Positions 30,420 through 39,196 of a DNA stretch of 64,000 nt are shown one piece after another. A program made the position numbers and the translations under genes. The notes beneath the pieces are model-generated. The model was not told where the DNA came from, did not search any database, and was given only the letters and a program-made list of their open reading frames with translations. This DNA comes from a bacterium (GTDB lineage Bacteria > Desulfobacterota > Binatia > HRBIN30 > CADEER01): positions 868,001-932,000 of the forward strand of contig JAHBUY010000002.1 of assembly GCA_019637795.1 (NCBI GenBank). Reading direction: 5' to 3'. Position 1 is the stretch's first letter; each line of letters begins with the position of its first letter.

Positions 30420-32228
30420 TCAGCGCTTGGCGGCGATGGCGGCGGCCTTCGCCGGATCGTACCACCAGGTGTCGGTCTGCACGCCCTGCGCCGGGATCAC
30501 GTCGGGGCGGCCGAACTTGTCCCAGAAGGCGTAGCGGTCGTAGGCGATGTACCAGTTGGGCACCACGTAGAAGCCCCACTGCAGGGCGCGGTCGAGGGCG
30601 TGGACGCGGGCCACCAGGCTGGCGCGGTCGGGCGCCGCGATCACCTGTTCGACCAGCGCGTCGATCGTCGGATCCTTCAGGCCGAGGATGTTCGGGCTGC
30701 CGGGCTGGTCGGCCCACGCGGACGACCAGTAGCTGCGCTGCTCGTTGCCCGGCGACAGGGTCTGCGGCCAGCTCGCCATCACCATGTCGAAGTCGAAATC
30801 GTCCGTCCGCTTCTTGTACTGCGCCGTGTCCACGGTGCGGACGCGCGCCGTGATGCCGAGCCGCTCGAGGTTCTTGGCGAACGGCAGGGTGATGCGCTCG
30901 TAGGCCGGGTCGATGAGCAGGATCTCGAACTCGAACGGCTGGCCCTGCGCGTTCACCAGCTTCTTGCTCGCCGGATCGACCGTCCAGCCGGCGTCCTTCA
31001 GCAGGTCGTAGGCCTTCTTCAGGTTGTCGCGCATGTTGCCCGAGCCGTCGGTGGCCGGCGGCTGGTACTCGGTGGTGAACACCTCCGGCGGCAGCCTGTC
31101 GCGCAGCGGCTCGAGCGCCGCCAGCTCGGCGCCCTGCGGCACGCCGTTGGCCGCCAGCTCGGAGTTGCCGAAGTAGCTGCGGGCGCGCGTGTACTGGCCG
31201 TAGAAGAGGGTGCGATTGGCCCATTCGAAGTCGAGCGCGTAGCCGATCGCCTGGCGCACGCGGCGATCCTGGAACAGCGGCCGGCGCAGGTTGAAGGCGT
31301 AGCCCTGCATGCCGGCGGGGCGCGAGTGCGGGAACTCCTTCTTGATCAGCCGGCCGTCGCGCAGCGCCGGCGAGTCGTAGGCGGTGGCCCAGTCCTTCGA
31401 CGACGCCTCGAGGCGCAGGTCGTAGGCGCCGGCCTTCAGCGCCTCCAGCGCCACCGTCATGTCGCGGTAGTAGTCGTAGCGGATGGTGTCGAAGTTGGCG
31501 CGGCCGCGGTTCACCGGCAGGTCCTTTCCCCAGTAGTCGGGCACGCGCTCGTAGGTGCTCCAGCGGCCGGCGTCGAACTTCCCCACCTTGTACGGCCCGC
31601 TGCCGAGCGGCGGCTCGAGCGTGCTGGCGTCGAACTCGCGGCTCGCCCAGTAGTGTTTCGGCAGCACCGGCAGTTGCCCCATGATCAACGGCAGCTCGCG
31701 GTTCTCGCCCGGCTTGAAGGTGAACCTGACGCTGCGCTCGTCGAGCTTCTCCGCCCGGTCCACGTTGGCGTAGTAGGCGCGGTAGAACGGCTGTCCCTTG
31801 CTGCGCAGCGTCTCGAACGTCCACAGGACGTCGTCGGCGGTGATCGGCGTGCCGTCGTGCCAGCGCGCCTCGGGGCGCAGGCGGAAGATGACCCACGAAC
31901 GGTCGGGCGGCGTCTCCACGGTCTCGGCCAGCAGCCCGTATTCGCTGAACGGCTCATCGGCCGAGCCGGTCAGCAGCGTGTCGTAGATGCGCGTGCTGCC
32001 GTCGTCGGGGTTGCCCTTGATGATGAAGGGATTGAAGCTGTCGAAAGAGCCGAGGCCGTAGAGCCGCAGCTCGCCGCCCTTCGGGGCATCGGGGTTCACG
32101 TAGTCGAAGTGGGCGAAGCCGGGGCCGTACTTGAGATCGCCGTGCATGGCGATGCCGTGCGCCGGCGCGGCGGTGTCGGCGGCGTGGGCCGTGGAGGCGA
32201 GGAGGAGCAGCAGAGCGAGGATGCGCAT
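30420..32228 (-). CDS. yejA: Oligopeptide-binding protein YejA (SBP family 5)
   Basis: 602 residues from ATG 32228, which gives a clean signal peptide ending STAHA. The extended frame upstream of it reads as non-protein. Features include GIAMHGDLKYGPGFAHFDY and NPDAPKGGELRLYGLGSFD, the usual opening of YejA-like proteins. Then come SBP_bac_5 blocks such as LRPEARWHDGTPITADDVLW and VRQAIGYALDFEW. It delivers peptides in the periplasm to YejB/YejEF. First gene of the operon; the promoter should lie in the 101-bp gap shared with recQ. The 57 bp before yejB are rich in GCGGAG-type sequence. Confidence 0.92.
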   Translation of the reverse strand: MRILALLLLLASTAHAADTAAPAHGIAMHGDLKYGPGFAHFDYVNPDAPKGGELRLYGLGSFDSFNPFIIKGNPDDGSTRIYDTLLTGSADEPFSEYGLLAETVETPPDRSWVIFRLRPEARWHDGTPITADDVLWTFETLRSKGQPFYRAYYANVDRAEKLDERSVRFTFKPGENRELPLIMGQLPVLPKHYWASREFDASTLEPPLGSGPYKVGKFDAGRWSTYERVPDYWGKDLPVNRGRANFDTIRYDYYRDMTVALEALKAGAYDLRLEASSKDWATAYDSPALRDGRLIKKEFPHSRPAGMQGYAFNLRRPLFQDRRVRQAIGYALDFEWANRTLFYGQYTRARSYFGNSELAANGVPQGAELAALEPLRDRLPPEVFTTEYQPPATDGSGNMRDNLKKAYDLLKDAGWTVDPASKKLVNAQGQPFEFEILLIDPAYERITLPFAKNLERLGITARVRTVDTAQYKKRTDDFDFDMVMASWPQTLSPGNEQRSYWSSAWADQPGSPNILGLKDPTIDALVEQVIAAPDRASLVARVHALDRALQWGFYVVPNWYIAYDRYAFWDKFGRPDVIPAQGVQTDTWWYDPAKAAAIAAKR

Positions 32229-32329
32229 GGTCCGCGACTCTACCGGTCGCGGCGCCGCGCCTCCAGCGTCGCCGCGCCGCGTCGCTGGCGGCATTGACTC
32301 GCCCAGGCCGCCCCGGTAGCGGCCACCCC

Positions 32330-34180
32330 ATGTCCCAGCGCGATGCGATCCTCGATGTGGTGCGTCGCTATTGGGGGTTCGACCAGCTCCGGCCGCAGCA
32401 GGAGACCGCCATCGCCGCCGGCCTGGAGGGCCGCGACGCGCTGGTGGTGCTGCCGACCGGCGGCGGCAAGTCGCTCTGCTACCAGGTGCCGCCGGCGGTG
32501 GCCGGCCGCACCGACGTCGTCGTCTCGCCGCTCATCGCGCTGATGAAGGACCAGGTCGACGGCCTGCGCGAGAACGGCTATCCCGCCGCCGCCCTGCACA
32601 GCGGCATGGGCCTCGACGAGGTGCGCGAGGTCGAGGCGGGCCTCGCCGCCGACCGCTACCGGCTGCTCTTCGTCGCCCCCGAGCGCCTGCTGATGCCCCG
32701 CTTCCTCGCCTGGTTGGAGCGCGCCGGGGTGCGCGACTTCGCCATCGACGAGGCGCACTGCATCAGCCACTGGGGACACGACTTCCGCCCGGAATACCGC
32801 CAGCTCGCCGAGCTGAAGACGCGCCTCGCCGGCGCCAGCATCCGCGCCTTCACCGCCACCGCCACCGAGCGCGTGCGCGCCGACATCGCGGCGCAGTTGC
32901 GACTCGCCGATCCGCTGCTGCTGGTCGGCACCTTCGACCGGCCGAACCTCACCTATCGCGTCGTGCCGCGCGGCGACACGCCGCGCCAGGTGTTGCAGGT
33001 GCTGCGCCGCCACGCCGACGAGGCGGCGATCGTCTACTGTCTGAGCCGCAAGGACACCGAAACGCTGGCGGCGCACCTGGTCGCCGCCGGCCTGCGCGCC
33101 GCGCACTACCACGCCGGCATGGAGTCGGCCGCGCGCCACCGCACCCAGGAGGCGTTCGCGGAGGAGAAGCTGGACGTCGTCGTCGCCACCGTCGCCTTCG
33201 GCATGGGCATCGACCGCAGCGACGTGCGCTGCGTCATCCACACCGCGCTGCCGAAGTCGATCGAGCACTACCAGCAGGAGACCGGCCGCGCCGGCCGCGA
33301 CGGCCTCGAGGCGGAGTGCGTGCTGCTCTACTCCGGCGGCGACGTGGTGCGCATCGAGCGGCTCCTCGAGCGCAGCGCCGGCGAGGCCGCGGCGGCGCGC
33401 GGCGAGGTCGAGCCCGGTGCCGCCGACCTCGAAGCGATCGAGGCGTCGCGGCAGCTCCTGCGCCACATGCAGCGGCTCGCGTCGGGCCTGGCCTGCCGCC
33501 ACAAGACGCTGTCCGAGTACTTCGGCCAGCCGTACGAGCGCGAGGGCTGCGGCGCCTGCGACGTCTGCCTCGAGGAGGTCGAGGGCGTCGGCGATGCGAC
33601 GGTGACGGCGCAGAAGATCCTCTCCGCCGTGGCGCGCGCCGAGGGGTTCGGCGTCACCCACGTCGTCGACATCCTGGTCGGCGCCGACACCGAGCGCATC
33701 CGGGGCCGCAACCACCAGCAGCTCTCCACCTACGGCCTGCTGAAGGACCTGCCGCGCCCCGGCGTGACCGCGATGGTGCACCAGCTCGTCGACCAGCGCC
33801 TGCTCGAACGCACCGCCGGCGACCGCCCGGTGCTGCGCCTCAACGCCGCCTCCTGGGAGGTGCTGCGCGGCCAGCGCCCGGTGCAACTCGTGCAGCCGCG
33901 CGCCAAACCGGCCGCGCTACCGCGGATCGACGGCGCCTCGTGGGAGGGTGTCGACCGCGACCTCTTCGACCACCTGCGCCAGCTCCGTCGCGCGCTCGCC
34001 GAGGCGCGCGGCGTGCCGCCCTACATCATCTTCAACGACGCTACCCTGCGCGACCTCGCCCGCCGCCGCCCGACCTCCCTCGACGCCTTCGCCCACGCCT
34101 ACGGCGTCGGCGAACGCAAGCTGCAGGACCTCGGCCCGGTCTTCGTCGAGCACATCCGCCAGTGGTGCGAAGCGCAGTGA
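32330..34180 (+). CDS. recQ: ATP-dependent DNA helicase RecQ
   Basis: 616 residues, 3'-5' superfamily-2 helicase for recombination and fork repair. Walker A K47 in TGGGKS; DEAH at D140-H143 followed by CISHWGHDFRPEY, the RecQ-specific aromatic-rich loop. The second helicase lobe has GRAGRDG. The zinc-binding module runs from CRHKTLSEYFG to CGACDVC, giving four Cys. A winged-helix RQC region (about 410-500) and a C-terminal HRDC domain (about 545-615) complete the full-length architecture. I chose ATG 32330 because MSQRDAILD fits relatives; it has no clear ribosome site. Divergent from yejA. Confidence 0.94.
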   Translation: MSQRDAILDVVRRYWGFDQLRPQQETAIAAGLEGRDALVVLPTGGGKSLCYQVPPAVAGRTDVVVSPLIALMKDQVDGLRENGYPAAALHSGMGLDEVREVEAGLAADRYRLLFVAPERLLMPRFLAWLERAGVRDFAIDEAHCISHWGHDFRPEYRQLAELKTRLAGASIRAFTATATERVRADIAAQLRLADPLLLVGTFDRPNLTYRVVPRGDTPRQVLQVLRRHADEAAIVYCLSRKDTETLAAHLVAAGLRAAHYHAGMESAARHRTQEAFAEEKLDVVVATVAFGMGIDRSDVRCVIHTALPKSIEHYQQETGRAGRDGLEAECVLLYSGGDVVRIERLLERSAGEAAAARGEVEPGAADLEAIEASRQLLRHMQRLASGLACRHKTLSEYFGQPYEREGCGACDVCLEEVEGVGDATVTAQKILSAVARAEGFGVTHVVDILVGADTERIRGRNHQQLSTYGLLKDLPRPGVTAMVHQLVDQRLLERTAGDRPVLRLNAASWEVLRGQRPVQLVQPRAKPAALPRIDGASWEGVDRDLFDHLRQLRRALAEARGVPPYIIFNDATLRDLARRRPTSLDAFAHAYGVGERKLQDLGPVFVEHIRQWCEAQ

Positions 34181-34273
34181 GCCGTGCGTGCGCGCGCCGT
34201 TCTCTGGACGGCTGTCGAACAGGGCACGTGCCCCGAGGCAGCGGCGCTCGTCACGCGCCATTCCCGGACACGA

Positions 34274-34303
34274 CGGGGCGAGCGCCGGATGGCGCTCGCC
34301 CCG
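34274..34303. terminator. 13-bp hairpin between recQ and TRL gene
   Basis: Perfect stem of 13 bp (34274-34286 with 34291-34303) with tetraloop GGAT. It is positioned between the convergent stops of recQ (34180) and the TRL-like gene (34327). No U tract on either strand. Confidence 0.6.
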
Positions 34304-34326
34304 TATCCTGAGTGCGACGGCGACGT

Positions 34327-34638
34327 TCAGTTGCCGGTGACGACGGTGCAGAAGTCGCCGACGATCCCCAGCATGTTGGTCGTGTGATGGTCGACCGACG
34401 AGACCTCGCGGATCCCACCGGCGCGCTTGGCGGCCTCGATGCTGGCATCGCCGGTGGCGACGATGCCGAGGATCGAGCGGGCGCAGGACTGACCTTGCTT
34501 GGTCCCGGCGGTCGAGGTGGCGGCGATCGGCCCTTTCACGTCCGCATAGAACAGCCCGATCGCCGGCGACATCACCGGTTGGCAGGCGCTGACGAACAAC
34601 GCCGACGCCGCGGTGAGCATCATCATCCAGTTACGCAT
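34327..34638 (-). CDS. TRL-like family lipoprotein
   Basis: 103 residues. Signal peptide with lipobox LFVSAC near residue 19. The mature part fits the TRL family: ADVKGPIAATSTAG, then KQGQSCARSILGIVATGDAS followed by IEAAKRAGGIREVSSVDHH and a closing LGIVGDFCTVVTG. TRL-domain proteins occur as short lipoproteins, sometimes near tRNA-linked loci; their function is unknown. Two extra Cys, one in the Gly/Ala loop and one near the end, could form a disulfide. GGGAGG seven bases before the ATG supports the start. Confidence 0.82.
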   Translation of the reverse strand: MRNWMMMLTAASALFVSACQPVMSPAIGLFYADVKGPIAATSTAGTKQGQSCARSILGIVATGDASIEAAKRAGGIREVSSVDHHTTNMLGIVGDFCTVVTGN

Positions 34639-34764
34639 CGATCACCCTCCCCTGTGAGTTGTGTAGATGGTTGAATGGCCCAGGATCGTAGAGAAGCCGC
34701 TGTGTAGAGTATTCGCCCGTCCACGGCAATGATGACGACTGAACGGGGATCGCGAAGGCCGGTG

Positions 34765-35436
34765 CTACGGTTCGAGCGCCAGCTTGCCGAGGCGCGTCCT
34801 GTGATCTCCCGCCATCACGTCGACGGCGAGGATCTTCGCCTCGAGCACCAGCGGCACGCCGTCCACCGGCTGCTGGGCGCCGATCACCTCGAGGCGCAGC
34901 GCCAGCGTGACGAAGCGCTCGCCGCGGTTGCGCTGCAGCACCGCCGCCGCCTCCTTGGCGTCGAGCGGCCAGCTCTGCGCCTGGCCACCGTTGGCGAGCG
35001 CGATGCGGACCTCGGCCCCGAAGGGCGACCCGGAGGGAATGTAGGTTCCGTCGCCGAGGCCGACGAAGGTGAACTCTCCGTACTTGGGATCGTACTCGCC
35101 GATCGTGGCATCGAGGTTGACCTGCAGGAACTTGACGTCGCGAACGCTCTCGGCGCGGGAGCGCAGTTGTCGCTCGACCTCGTCCGCGGTTTTCTGCCGT
35201 GTGAATTCGTCCGCTCGGCTGACCTTCGGATCGCGCGTGGCGAGCGCGGCGAACGGCGGCTCGACCCCGGCGGCCCGATAGGCGAGGAAGAACAGGTCGA
35301 GGTCGGCCGGTTGCGCCAGGGTACGCCCCGCATCCGCCGCGGCGGCGCCGCGGACGCCGATCAGCAGCCCGAGGGCGATCGTGGCGACGGTGGCCCAGCG
35401 CATGCGGCGGCGGTCGATCATCGAGATGCGGCGCAT
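34765..35436 (-). CDS. Secreted protein of unknown function
   Basis: 223 residues with a signal peptide (about 1-35, ending AAAADA). The mature part has a helical region (LDLFFLAYRAAGVEPPFAAL), a basic stretch, and then several beta strands (FLQVNLDATIGEYDPKYGEF and RFVTLALRLEVIGAQ). I do not recognise a family with certainty. CAGGAGA lies six bases before the ATG at 35436. It starts 16 bases after the stop of the 313-aa secreted gene and is the last of a four-gene same-strand cluster that begins with two micro-ORFs. Probably periplasmic. Confidence 0.75.
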   Translation of the reverse strand: MRRISMIDRRRMRWATVATIALGLLIGVRGAAAADAGRTLAQPADLDLFFLAYRAAGVEPPFAALATRDPKVSRADEFTRQKTADEVERQLRSRAESVRDVKFLQVNLDATIGEYDPKYGEFTFVGLGDGTYIPSGSPFGAEVRIALANGGQAQSWPLDAKEAAAVLQRNRGERFVTLALRLEVIGAQQPVDGVPLVLEAKILAVDVMAGDHRTRLGKLALEP

Positions 35437-35452
35437 GATCGTCTCCTGCCGC

Positions 35453-36394
35453 TCAGAACTTCGTCGCCGGACCGGCGGCGCTCTTCGCCTTCTCGATCTC
35501 CTGCTGCTGCCGCGCCTCGTCGCGCCGGCGTTCCTTGTCCTTGTAAGTCGTCTTCGCCTGCTCGTTGAAGCGCACGAGGTCCGAGCCGCGATAGAGCGCG
35601 ATGGCGAAGCCGCGGCCGAGCGCCAGGTTGTCGCGCGGCGAGCCGATGGCCGCGTCGAGCGACACGCCCTGGTTGCCGCTCACCCGCGGCGGCAAGCTCG
35701 GGAAGAGATCGTAGCCCGGGCTGCGGCCGCCGCCGGTGCCGGCGTTGAGCGCCGCGTCGGCCAGCGAGAGGAACTGCGGCGTGGTCGGCGGGCGGTACTC
35801 GGCGTACTCGATGCCCTCGTCGATGCCCTGCTCCTCCGCCGTCTTGCCGGACATGATCCGGCCGCGGCCGTCGAAGCGCCAGACGATGCGTCGCGCGTGG
35901 TATTCGCTCGCCGGCCGGTCGGCCGTGGTGTCCTTCGGATACTTGGCGAAGAGCCCGTCCGCGAGCGCGCCGGCGAGCTGCGGCTGGGCGAACTGCTTGG
36001 CGCGGCCGACGAAGACGACGCGCTCCTTGTCGGGCACGGGCGAGACGTAGACGAAAACCTCCTCGTGGTCGCCGCCGTCGTCCTTCACGGCCAGCAGCCC
36101 GACCAGGTAGGCGGTCTCCTGGTCGCGGAGCTTGTCGAGCGGCAGCCCGTAGTAGCCGAAGCCCTTGTCGGAATCGGCGTAGCGACGCTCGATGGCATAG
36201 CCGGCATCGAACTGCCGGAGCGCCGCGGTGGCCTCGTCCACCGTCATGTTCAGCTTCACGCCGGCGACGTCGAGCGCCGCCGGGTCCGTCGCCGCCGGCG
36301 GCGCGTCGGCGAGCGCCGACTGCGCCAGGCAGCCCATCACCGCCAGGCCGGCGATGTACCGGCCGACCTTGGTCGTCAGGATCTCGTTGATCAT
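35453..36394 (-). CDS. Secreted protein of unknown function
   Basis: 313 residues. ATG 36394 is preceded by GGGGGAGAG and gives a signal peptide ending QSALADAPP. An SMC-OmpA-like opening (GVKLNMTVDEATAALRQFD) suggests a short repeat like those in periplasmic PG- or Cys-stress proteins. A beta-rich middle follows, with LPLDKLRDQETAYLVGLL. The C-terminus is a charged, probably coiled-coil segment rich in K/E/Q (KDKERRRDEARQQQEIEKAK). No catalytic motif is obvious. It follows two tiny ORFs and precedes another secreted unknown, with short gaps (38 and 16 bases) indicating one operon. Function not inferable. Confidence 0.78.
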   Translation of the reverse strand: MINEILTTKVGRYIAGLAVMGCLAQSALADAPPAATDPAALDVAGVKLNMTVDEATAALRQFDAGYAIERRYADSDKGFGYYGLPLDKLRDQETAYLVGLLAVKDDGGDHEEVFVYVSPVPDKERVVFVGRAKQFAQPQLAGALADGLFAKYPKDTTADRPASEYHARRIVWRFDGRGRIMSGKTAEEQGIDEGIEYAEYRPPTTPQFLSLADAALNAGTGGGRSPGYDLFPSLPPRVSGNQGVSLDAAIGSPRDNLALGRGFAIALYRGSDLVRFNEQAKTTYKDKERRRDEARQQQEIEKAKSAAGPATKF

Positions 36395-36432
36395 GGTCTC
36401 TCCCCCACGCGGTCTGGGTGGCGCGCGGCGAC

Positions 36433-36588
36433 TCAGAAACCGGCGGGGCCGGCGTCGTCCGTGTCGCGCCACACGATGGTGTTGCGGGTGCGCCGGCCCT
36501 GGCATCGCCAACAGCTCGCGCCGGCGATGCCGCACTCGTGGAGCGCGGCGGGTCCGCTCTGCAGAAGCTCGTGAACGCTCGTGTGCAT
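36433..36588 (-). CDS. 51-aa micro-ORF with CxxxxxxCxxC pattern
   Basis: Too short for ordinary gene finding, but it has ATG 36588 with GGAGAG six bases upstream and an in-frame TGA. The peptide starts MHTSVHELLQSGPAALHECG; three cysteines (C19, C26, C29) include a CWRC pair, followed by a basic patch QGRRTR and an acidic-Gly tail ending DDAGPAGF. CxxC could bind zinc or form a disulfide. It lies between another micro-ORF and the 313-aa secreted gene, gaps 48 and 38 bases. No family is recognised. Its reality rests on ribosome site, spacing and context. Confidence 0.5.
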   Translation of the reverse strand: MHTSVHELLQSGPAALHECGIAGASCWRCQGRRTRNTIVWRDTDDAGPAGF

Positions 36589-36600
36589 GGTTGTCTCTCC

Positions 36601-36630
36601 GCGCCCCCGCCGGTCGCCCGGCGGGGGCGC
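36601..36630 (-). promoter_or_regulatory. Perfect 13-bp stem-loop between micro-ORFs
   Basis: Arms 36601-36613 and 36618-36630 are exact reverse complements around tetraloop TCGC. The hairpin starts six bases after the stop of the 46-aa ORF and ends 12 bases before the 51-aa ORF, so it sits inside the presumed transcript. It could be an attenuator, a partial terminator or an RNA-processing/stability element. Confidence 0.6.
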
Positions 36631-36636
36631 ACACCG

Positions 36637-36777
36637 TCACCAGTAGGTCTTGTTGCCGACCGTCACCCCGGTCCCGGTGCCGTGATGGATCCCGGTCACC
36701 GGGCTGCCGTTGATGATCACGGTGGCCTGTCCCCCCGCCTGCGGCAGCGGCTGGACGACGACGACATGATCCGACAT
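36637..36777 (-). CDS. 46-aa micro-ORF, Gly/Val/Thr-rich
   Basis: ATG 36777 has a strong AAGGAGGAGAG ribosome site and the frame ends at TGA 36637-36639. The peptide begins MSDHVVVVQPLPQAGGQ, then ATVIINGSPVTGIHHGTGTG and ends VTVGNKTYW. It has no Cys, few charges and a beta-strand-like alternating pattern with a His pair. It is the first gene of the four-gene cluster down to 34765. It might be a small structural or secreted-independent beta peptide or a leader; no relative is recognised. No modification enzyme adjoins it. Confidence 0.55.
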   Translation of the reverse strand: MSDHVVVVQPLPQAGGQATVIINGSPVTGIHHGTGTGVTVGNKTYW

Positions 36778-37004
36778 CGCGCTCTCCTCCTTTCGTCGGT
36801 CAGTTGACGGACGCTGGGGAGGCGAACGCGGAAAGTGCGACAGCGGCGGCTGCGACGCGTCACCGGCGCGCCGTGGCGAACGTGAGGAGAACCTGCGGAC
36901 GCTCGTTGCCGTGGGAGTTGGCGGTCGGGCCGCGCTGCCCGAGCGGTGACTCTGGCCGCCGCGGGGCGGGCTGATCGCCGCGAACGGCGGCGGCGTCGAC
37001 GACG

Positions 37005-38135
37005 CTACGCCCGCGCCGCGTCGCGCAGGTGATCGAGCAATGTCGCGAGGTCGCAGGACGCGCGGCGGTCGGAGAATACCGAGCGAGGCGTCTGGGAGAC
37101 GAGGAAGCGGCGGCGGGCGCGGATCAGGTCCGCGGCTCGGTCCAGACGCTCGAGATCCCGGGGATCGGGGTCTGACCTCAGCTTGACCTCGACGGCCCAG
37201 CGCTCGCGCCCGAGATCGAGGACGAGATCGATCTCGTAGCCGTCGCTGGTGCGCAGGAAGGAGGGAATCGCGCGCCGGCCGACGAGGCGCAGGGTGGTGA
37301 GGATCTGTTCGATCACGAACCCCTCCCAGCTCGCGCCCACCCAGGGCTGCACCAGCAGGTCGTCACGGCTGGCCGTTCCCAGCAAGGCGTGCAGCAGCCC
37401 GCTGTCGCGCCAGCACAGCCGCGGACTGCGGATCAATCGCTTCTTCAGAGTGCCGGCATACGGCGGCAAGCGGCGCACGAGAAAGGCGCCTTCGAGATGG
37501 TCGAGATAGCTGCCCACCGTGGGATGAGACAGTCCCAGGCTCTGCCCGAGCCGCGACAGGTTCACCACCTGCCCGTGCACTGCCGCCGTCATGCGCAACA
37601 GGCGATCGATCGTCTGCGGCTTCGCGGGAAGCCCCCACGTGGGGAGATCGCGCTGCGCGAGCAGCGCGAGGTAGCTGTCCTGCCACTCGGGGCACCGCCC
37701 GGGGTCGAGGATGCCTCCGTCTGGGTAGCCGCCGCACAGCCAGTGGTCGGTGACGGCAGCGGAGGGAACCTCCCAGAGGACGAAGGGCGACAATTCGAGC
37801 AGCGACAGCCGGCCAGCGAGCGATTCGGAGACGTGGGTCATCAGCCCCGGCGACACCGAGCCCAGGAGGAGAAAGCGTCCGCACCGCTGACGGTCGGCAT
37901 CGATCGCGCCGCGCAGCCGCGGAAAGACCGCCGGTCAGGCCTGCGCCTCGTCGAGGATGAGGAGCTCGCCGGCCGCGGCAAGGCGATCCCATTCGATGTC
38001 GAGCCGAGTCCGCTCTCCGGGCTGCTCCAAGTCGATGTAGCGCCCGCCGAGCGAGCGGGCGAGGGTCGTCTTGCCCGCCTGCCGCGGCCCGACGAGCGCC
38101 ACCGCCGGATGGCGGCGAAGCCGATCGCGCAGCAC
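37005..38135 (-). pseudogene. DUF4143/AAA_14 ATPase broken by an in-frame TGA
   Basis: N-terminal part (38135 to 37938) has Walker A GPRQAGKTTLA and Walker B LLILDEAQA, then TGA at 37935-37937. Reading on in the same frame gives PAVFPRLRGAIDADRQRCGR and FLLLGSVSPGLM, then the full DUF4143 C-terminal half (37856 to 37005). In family members the stop position normally holds Trp (DEAQxWP), so a TGG to TGA change is the simplest explanation. The N-terminus may also be short: HIQRALGEV is encoded upstream of the GTG at 38135 but has no good start. These ATPases are often mobile-associated. The C-terminal 283 aa could still be made from an internal start. Confidence 0.82.
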
Positions 38136-38159
38136 CTCGCCGAGGGCGCGCTGGATATG

Positions 38160-38200
38160 TGTTTGCCGATCGCAAATCGATTTTCAATTTGCAAGGCGCC
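38160..38200. promoter_or_regulatory. AT-rich palindromic patch upstream of the broken ATPase
   Basis: The only distinctly AT-rich stretch of this area. It contains TTTGC-CGATC-GCAAA and GCAAAT...ATTTGC inverted repeats just upstream of the pseudogene. It is a plausible old promoter or operator; no regulator can be assigned. Confidence 0.35.
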
Positions 38201-38375
38201 GCGCGGCGATGGACCAGGCCCGGCAAGCACGGACACCGGGGCGGCGTCGAACACGCTGCAGGTGCTCGCCGAGCGGTCGAGGGCATCGCCAGACCGGCGT
38301 CCGCCGGAAGTGCCACGTGGCGAGCTCGTATGGCGATGCCTTGTCGCGTGGATGGGCTTTCGATAGACCGCCAGC

Positions 38376-38585
38376 ATGAGCCGCCAGCGTCCCTGGCCGC
38401 GCCTCGAGAAGGGCGAGTCCTGGCGGGCGCGCTCGCTCGAGGAGCGCGCCCGCGCGGTCGAGTCCGCGTGCCGAACGGCGCTGCAGATCCTCGCCGGCTC
38501 GCCCGACCGCGCGCGCCGCCTCGCCCGCATCGATCCGGTGCCGGCGTCGACGCTCGCCCACCTGCGACGTCTCGCGCGCCGCTAG
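38376..38585 (+). CDS. Small hypothetical protein
   Basis: 69 residues, Arg-rich, starting MSRQRPWPRLEKGESW. The stretch ARSLEERARAVESACRTALQ should be one long amphipathic helix, and the end is basic. There is no opposing gene over this span, but no ribosome site precedes the ATG. It begins about 190 bases upstream of the divergent broken ATPase. I do not recognise a family and its reality is doubtful. Confidence 0.35.
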   Translation: MSRQRPWPRLEKGESWRARSLEERARAVESACRTALQILAGSPDRARRLARIDPVPASTLAHLRRLARR

Positions 38586-38670
38586 ACGCCATGCCGGAAC
38601 CGCGGACGGCGGCCGCGGCCTGCCACGGTGCGGCCGGCGCGGAGGCGCAGCGCCGTTCCACCGCCGCGCC

Positions 38671-39060
38671 TCAGTGCACCCGCCGGTAGACGACCTTCTG
38701 GCCCAGCGGCGCGTCGACGCGGATCTCGTTCGACGACACGACGACGTACTTGGCGGTCTGCCCGTTGCCGTTGACCAGCACGTAGCCGTCGCCGACGTCG
38801 TAGGTGACCGGCGCCCCGACCGAGCCGATCAGCGCCTTGTCGGCGAAGAACTCCACCTGGTTCAGCCCCAGGTTCGCCATGAGCTTCGCGTCCGGGCTCG
38901 ACGCCGCGGGGTCGATCTCCCACTTTCCGAGCAGCGGGTTGCCGTGGCTGCAGGCGGCGAGCAGCAGCGCGCCGCAGGCCAGCGCGCCCAGCGGCGCCCT
39001 CCGCCGTGCCGCGCGCCACCCCCACGACGTCAGCGTGATGATTCGATCGGTTCCCTTCAT
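38671..39060 (-). CDS. Small lipoprotein of unknown function
   Basis: 129 residues. A basic N-terminus and hydrophobic stretch end in the lipobox LLLAAC (Cys near residue 37). The mature part is about 90 residues of mostly beta character: NPLLGKWEIDP resembles the start of lipocalin-like small lipoproteins, with later VEFFADKALIGSV and KYVVVSSNEIRVDAPLGQK strands. GGGAGGAG precedes the ATG by six bases. It stands alone between a possible small ORF and a toxin-antitoxin pair. Probably anchored to an envelope membrane; role unknown. Confidence 0.72.
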   Translation of the reverse strand: MKGTDRIITLTSWGWRAARRRAPLGALACGALLLAACSHGNPLLGKWEIDPAASSPDAKLMANLGLNQVEFFADKALIGSVGAPVTYDVGDGYVLVNGNGQTAKYVVVSSNEIRVDAPLGQKVVYRRVH

Positions 39061-39196
39061 CGGCGTCTCCTCCCAGTGCCGCGCAGCGCGGCGGCTCGGA
39101 GACGGGCCAGGCGTGACGTCACATCACGTCGCGCCCGTCTCGCATGGTCAGTTGATCCGAGAGGGGCACGCGGATGCCGGAAGTGCTACACGCGCC

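Noticed and set aside
36433..36777. RiPP precursor pair
   Set aside because: No modifying enzyme, protease or exporter adjoins them; the radical SAM fusion is 18 kb away. Kept only as micro-ORFs of unknown role.
37935..37937. Selenocysteine at the in-frame TGA
   Set aside because: Relatives have Trp here, no SECIS-like hairpin is evident just downstream and no redox motif surrounds it.
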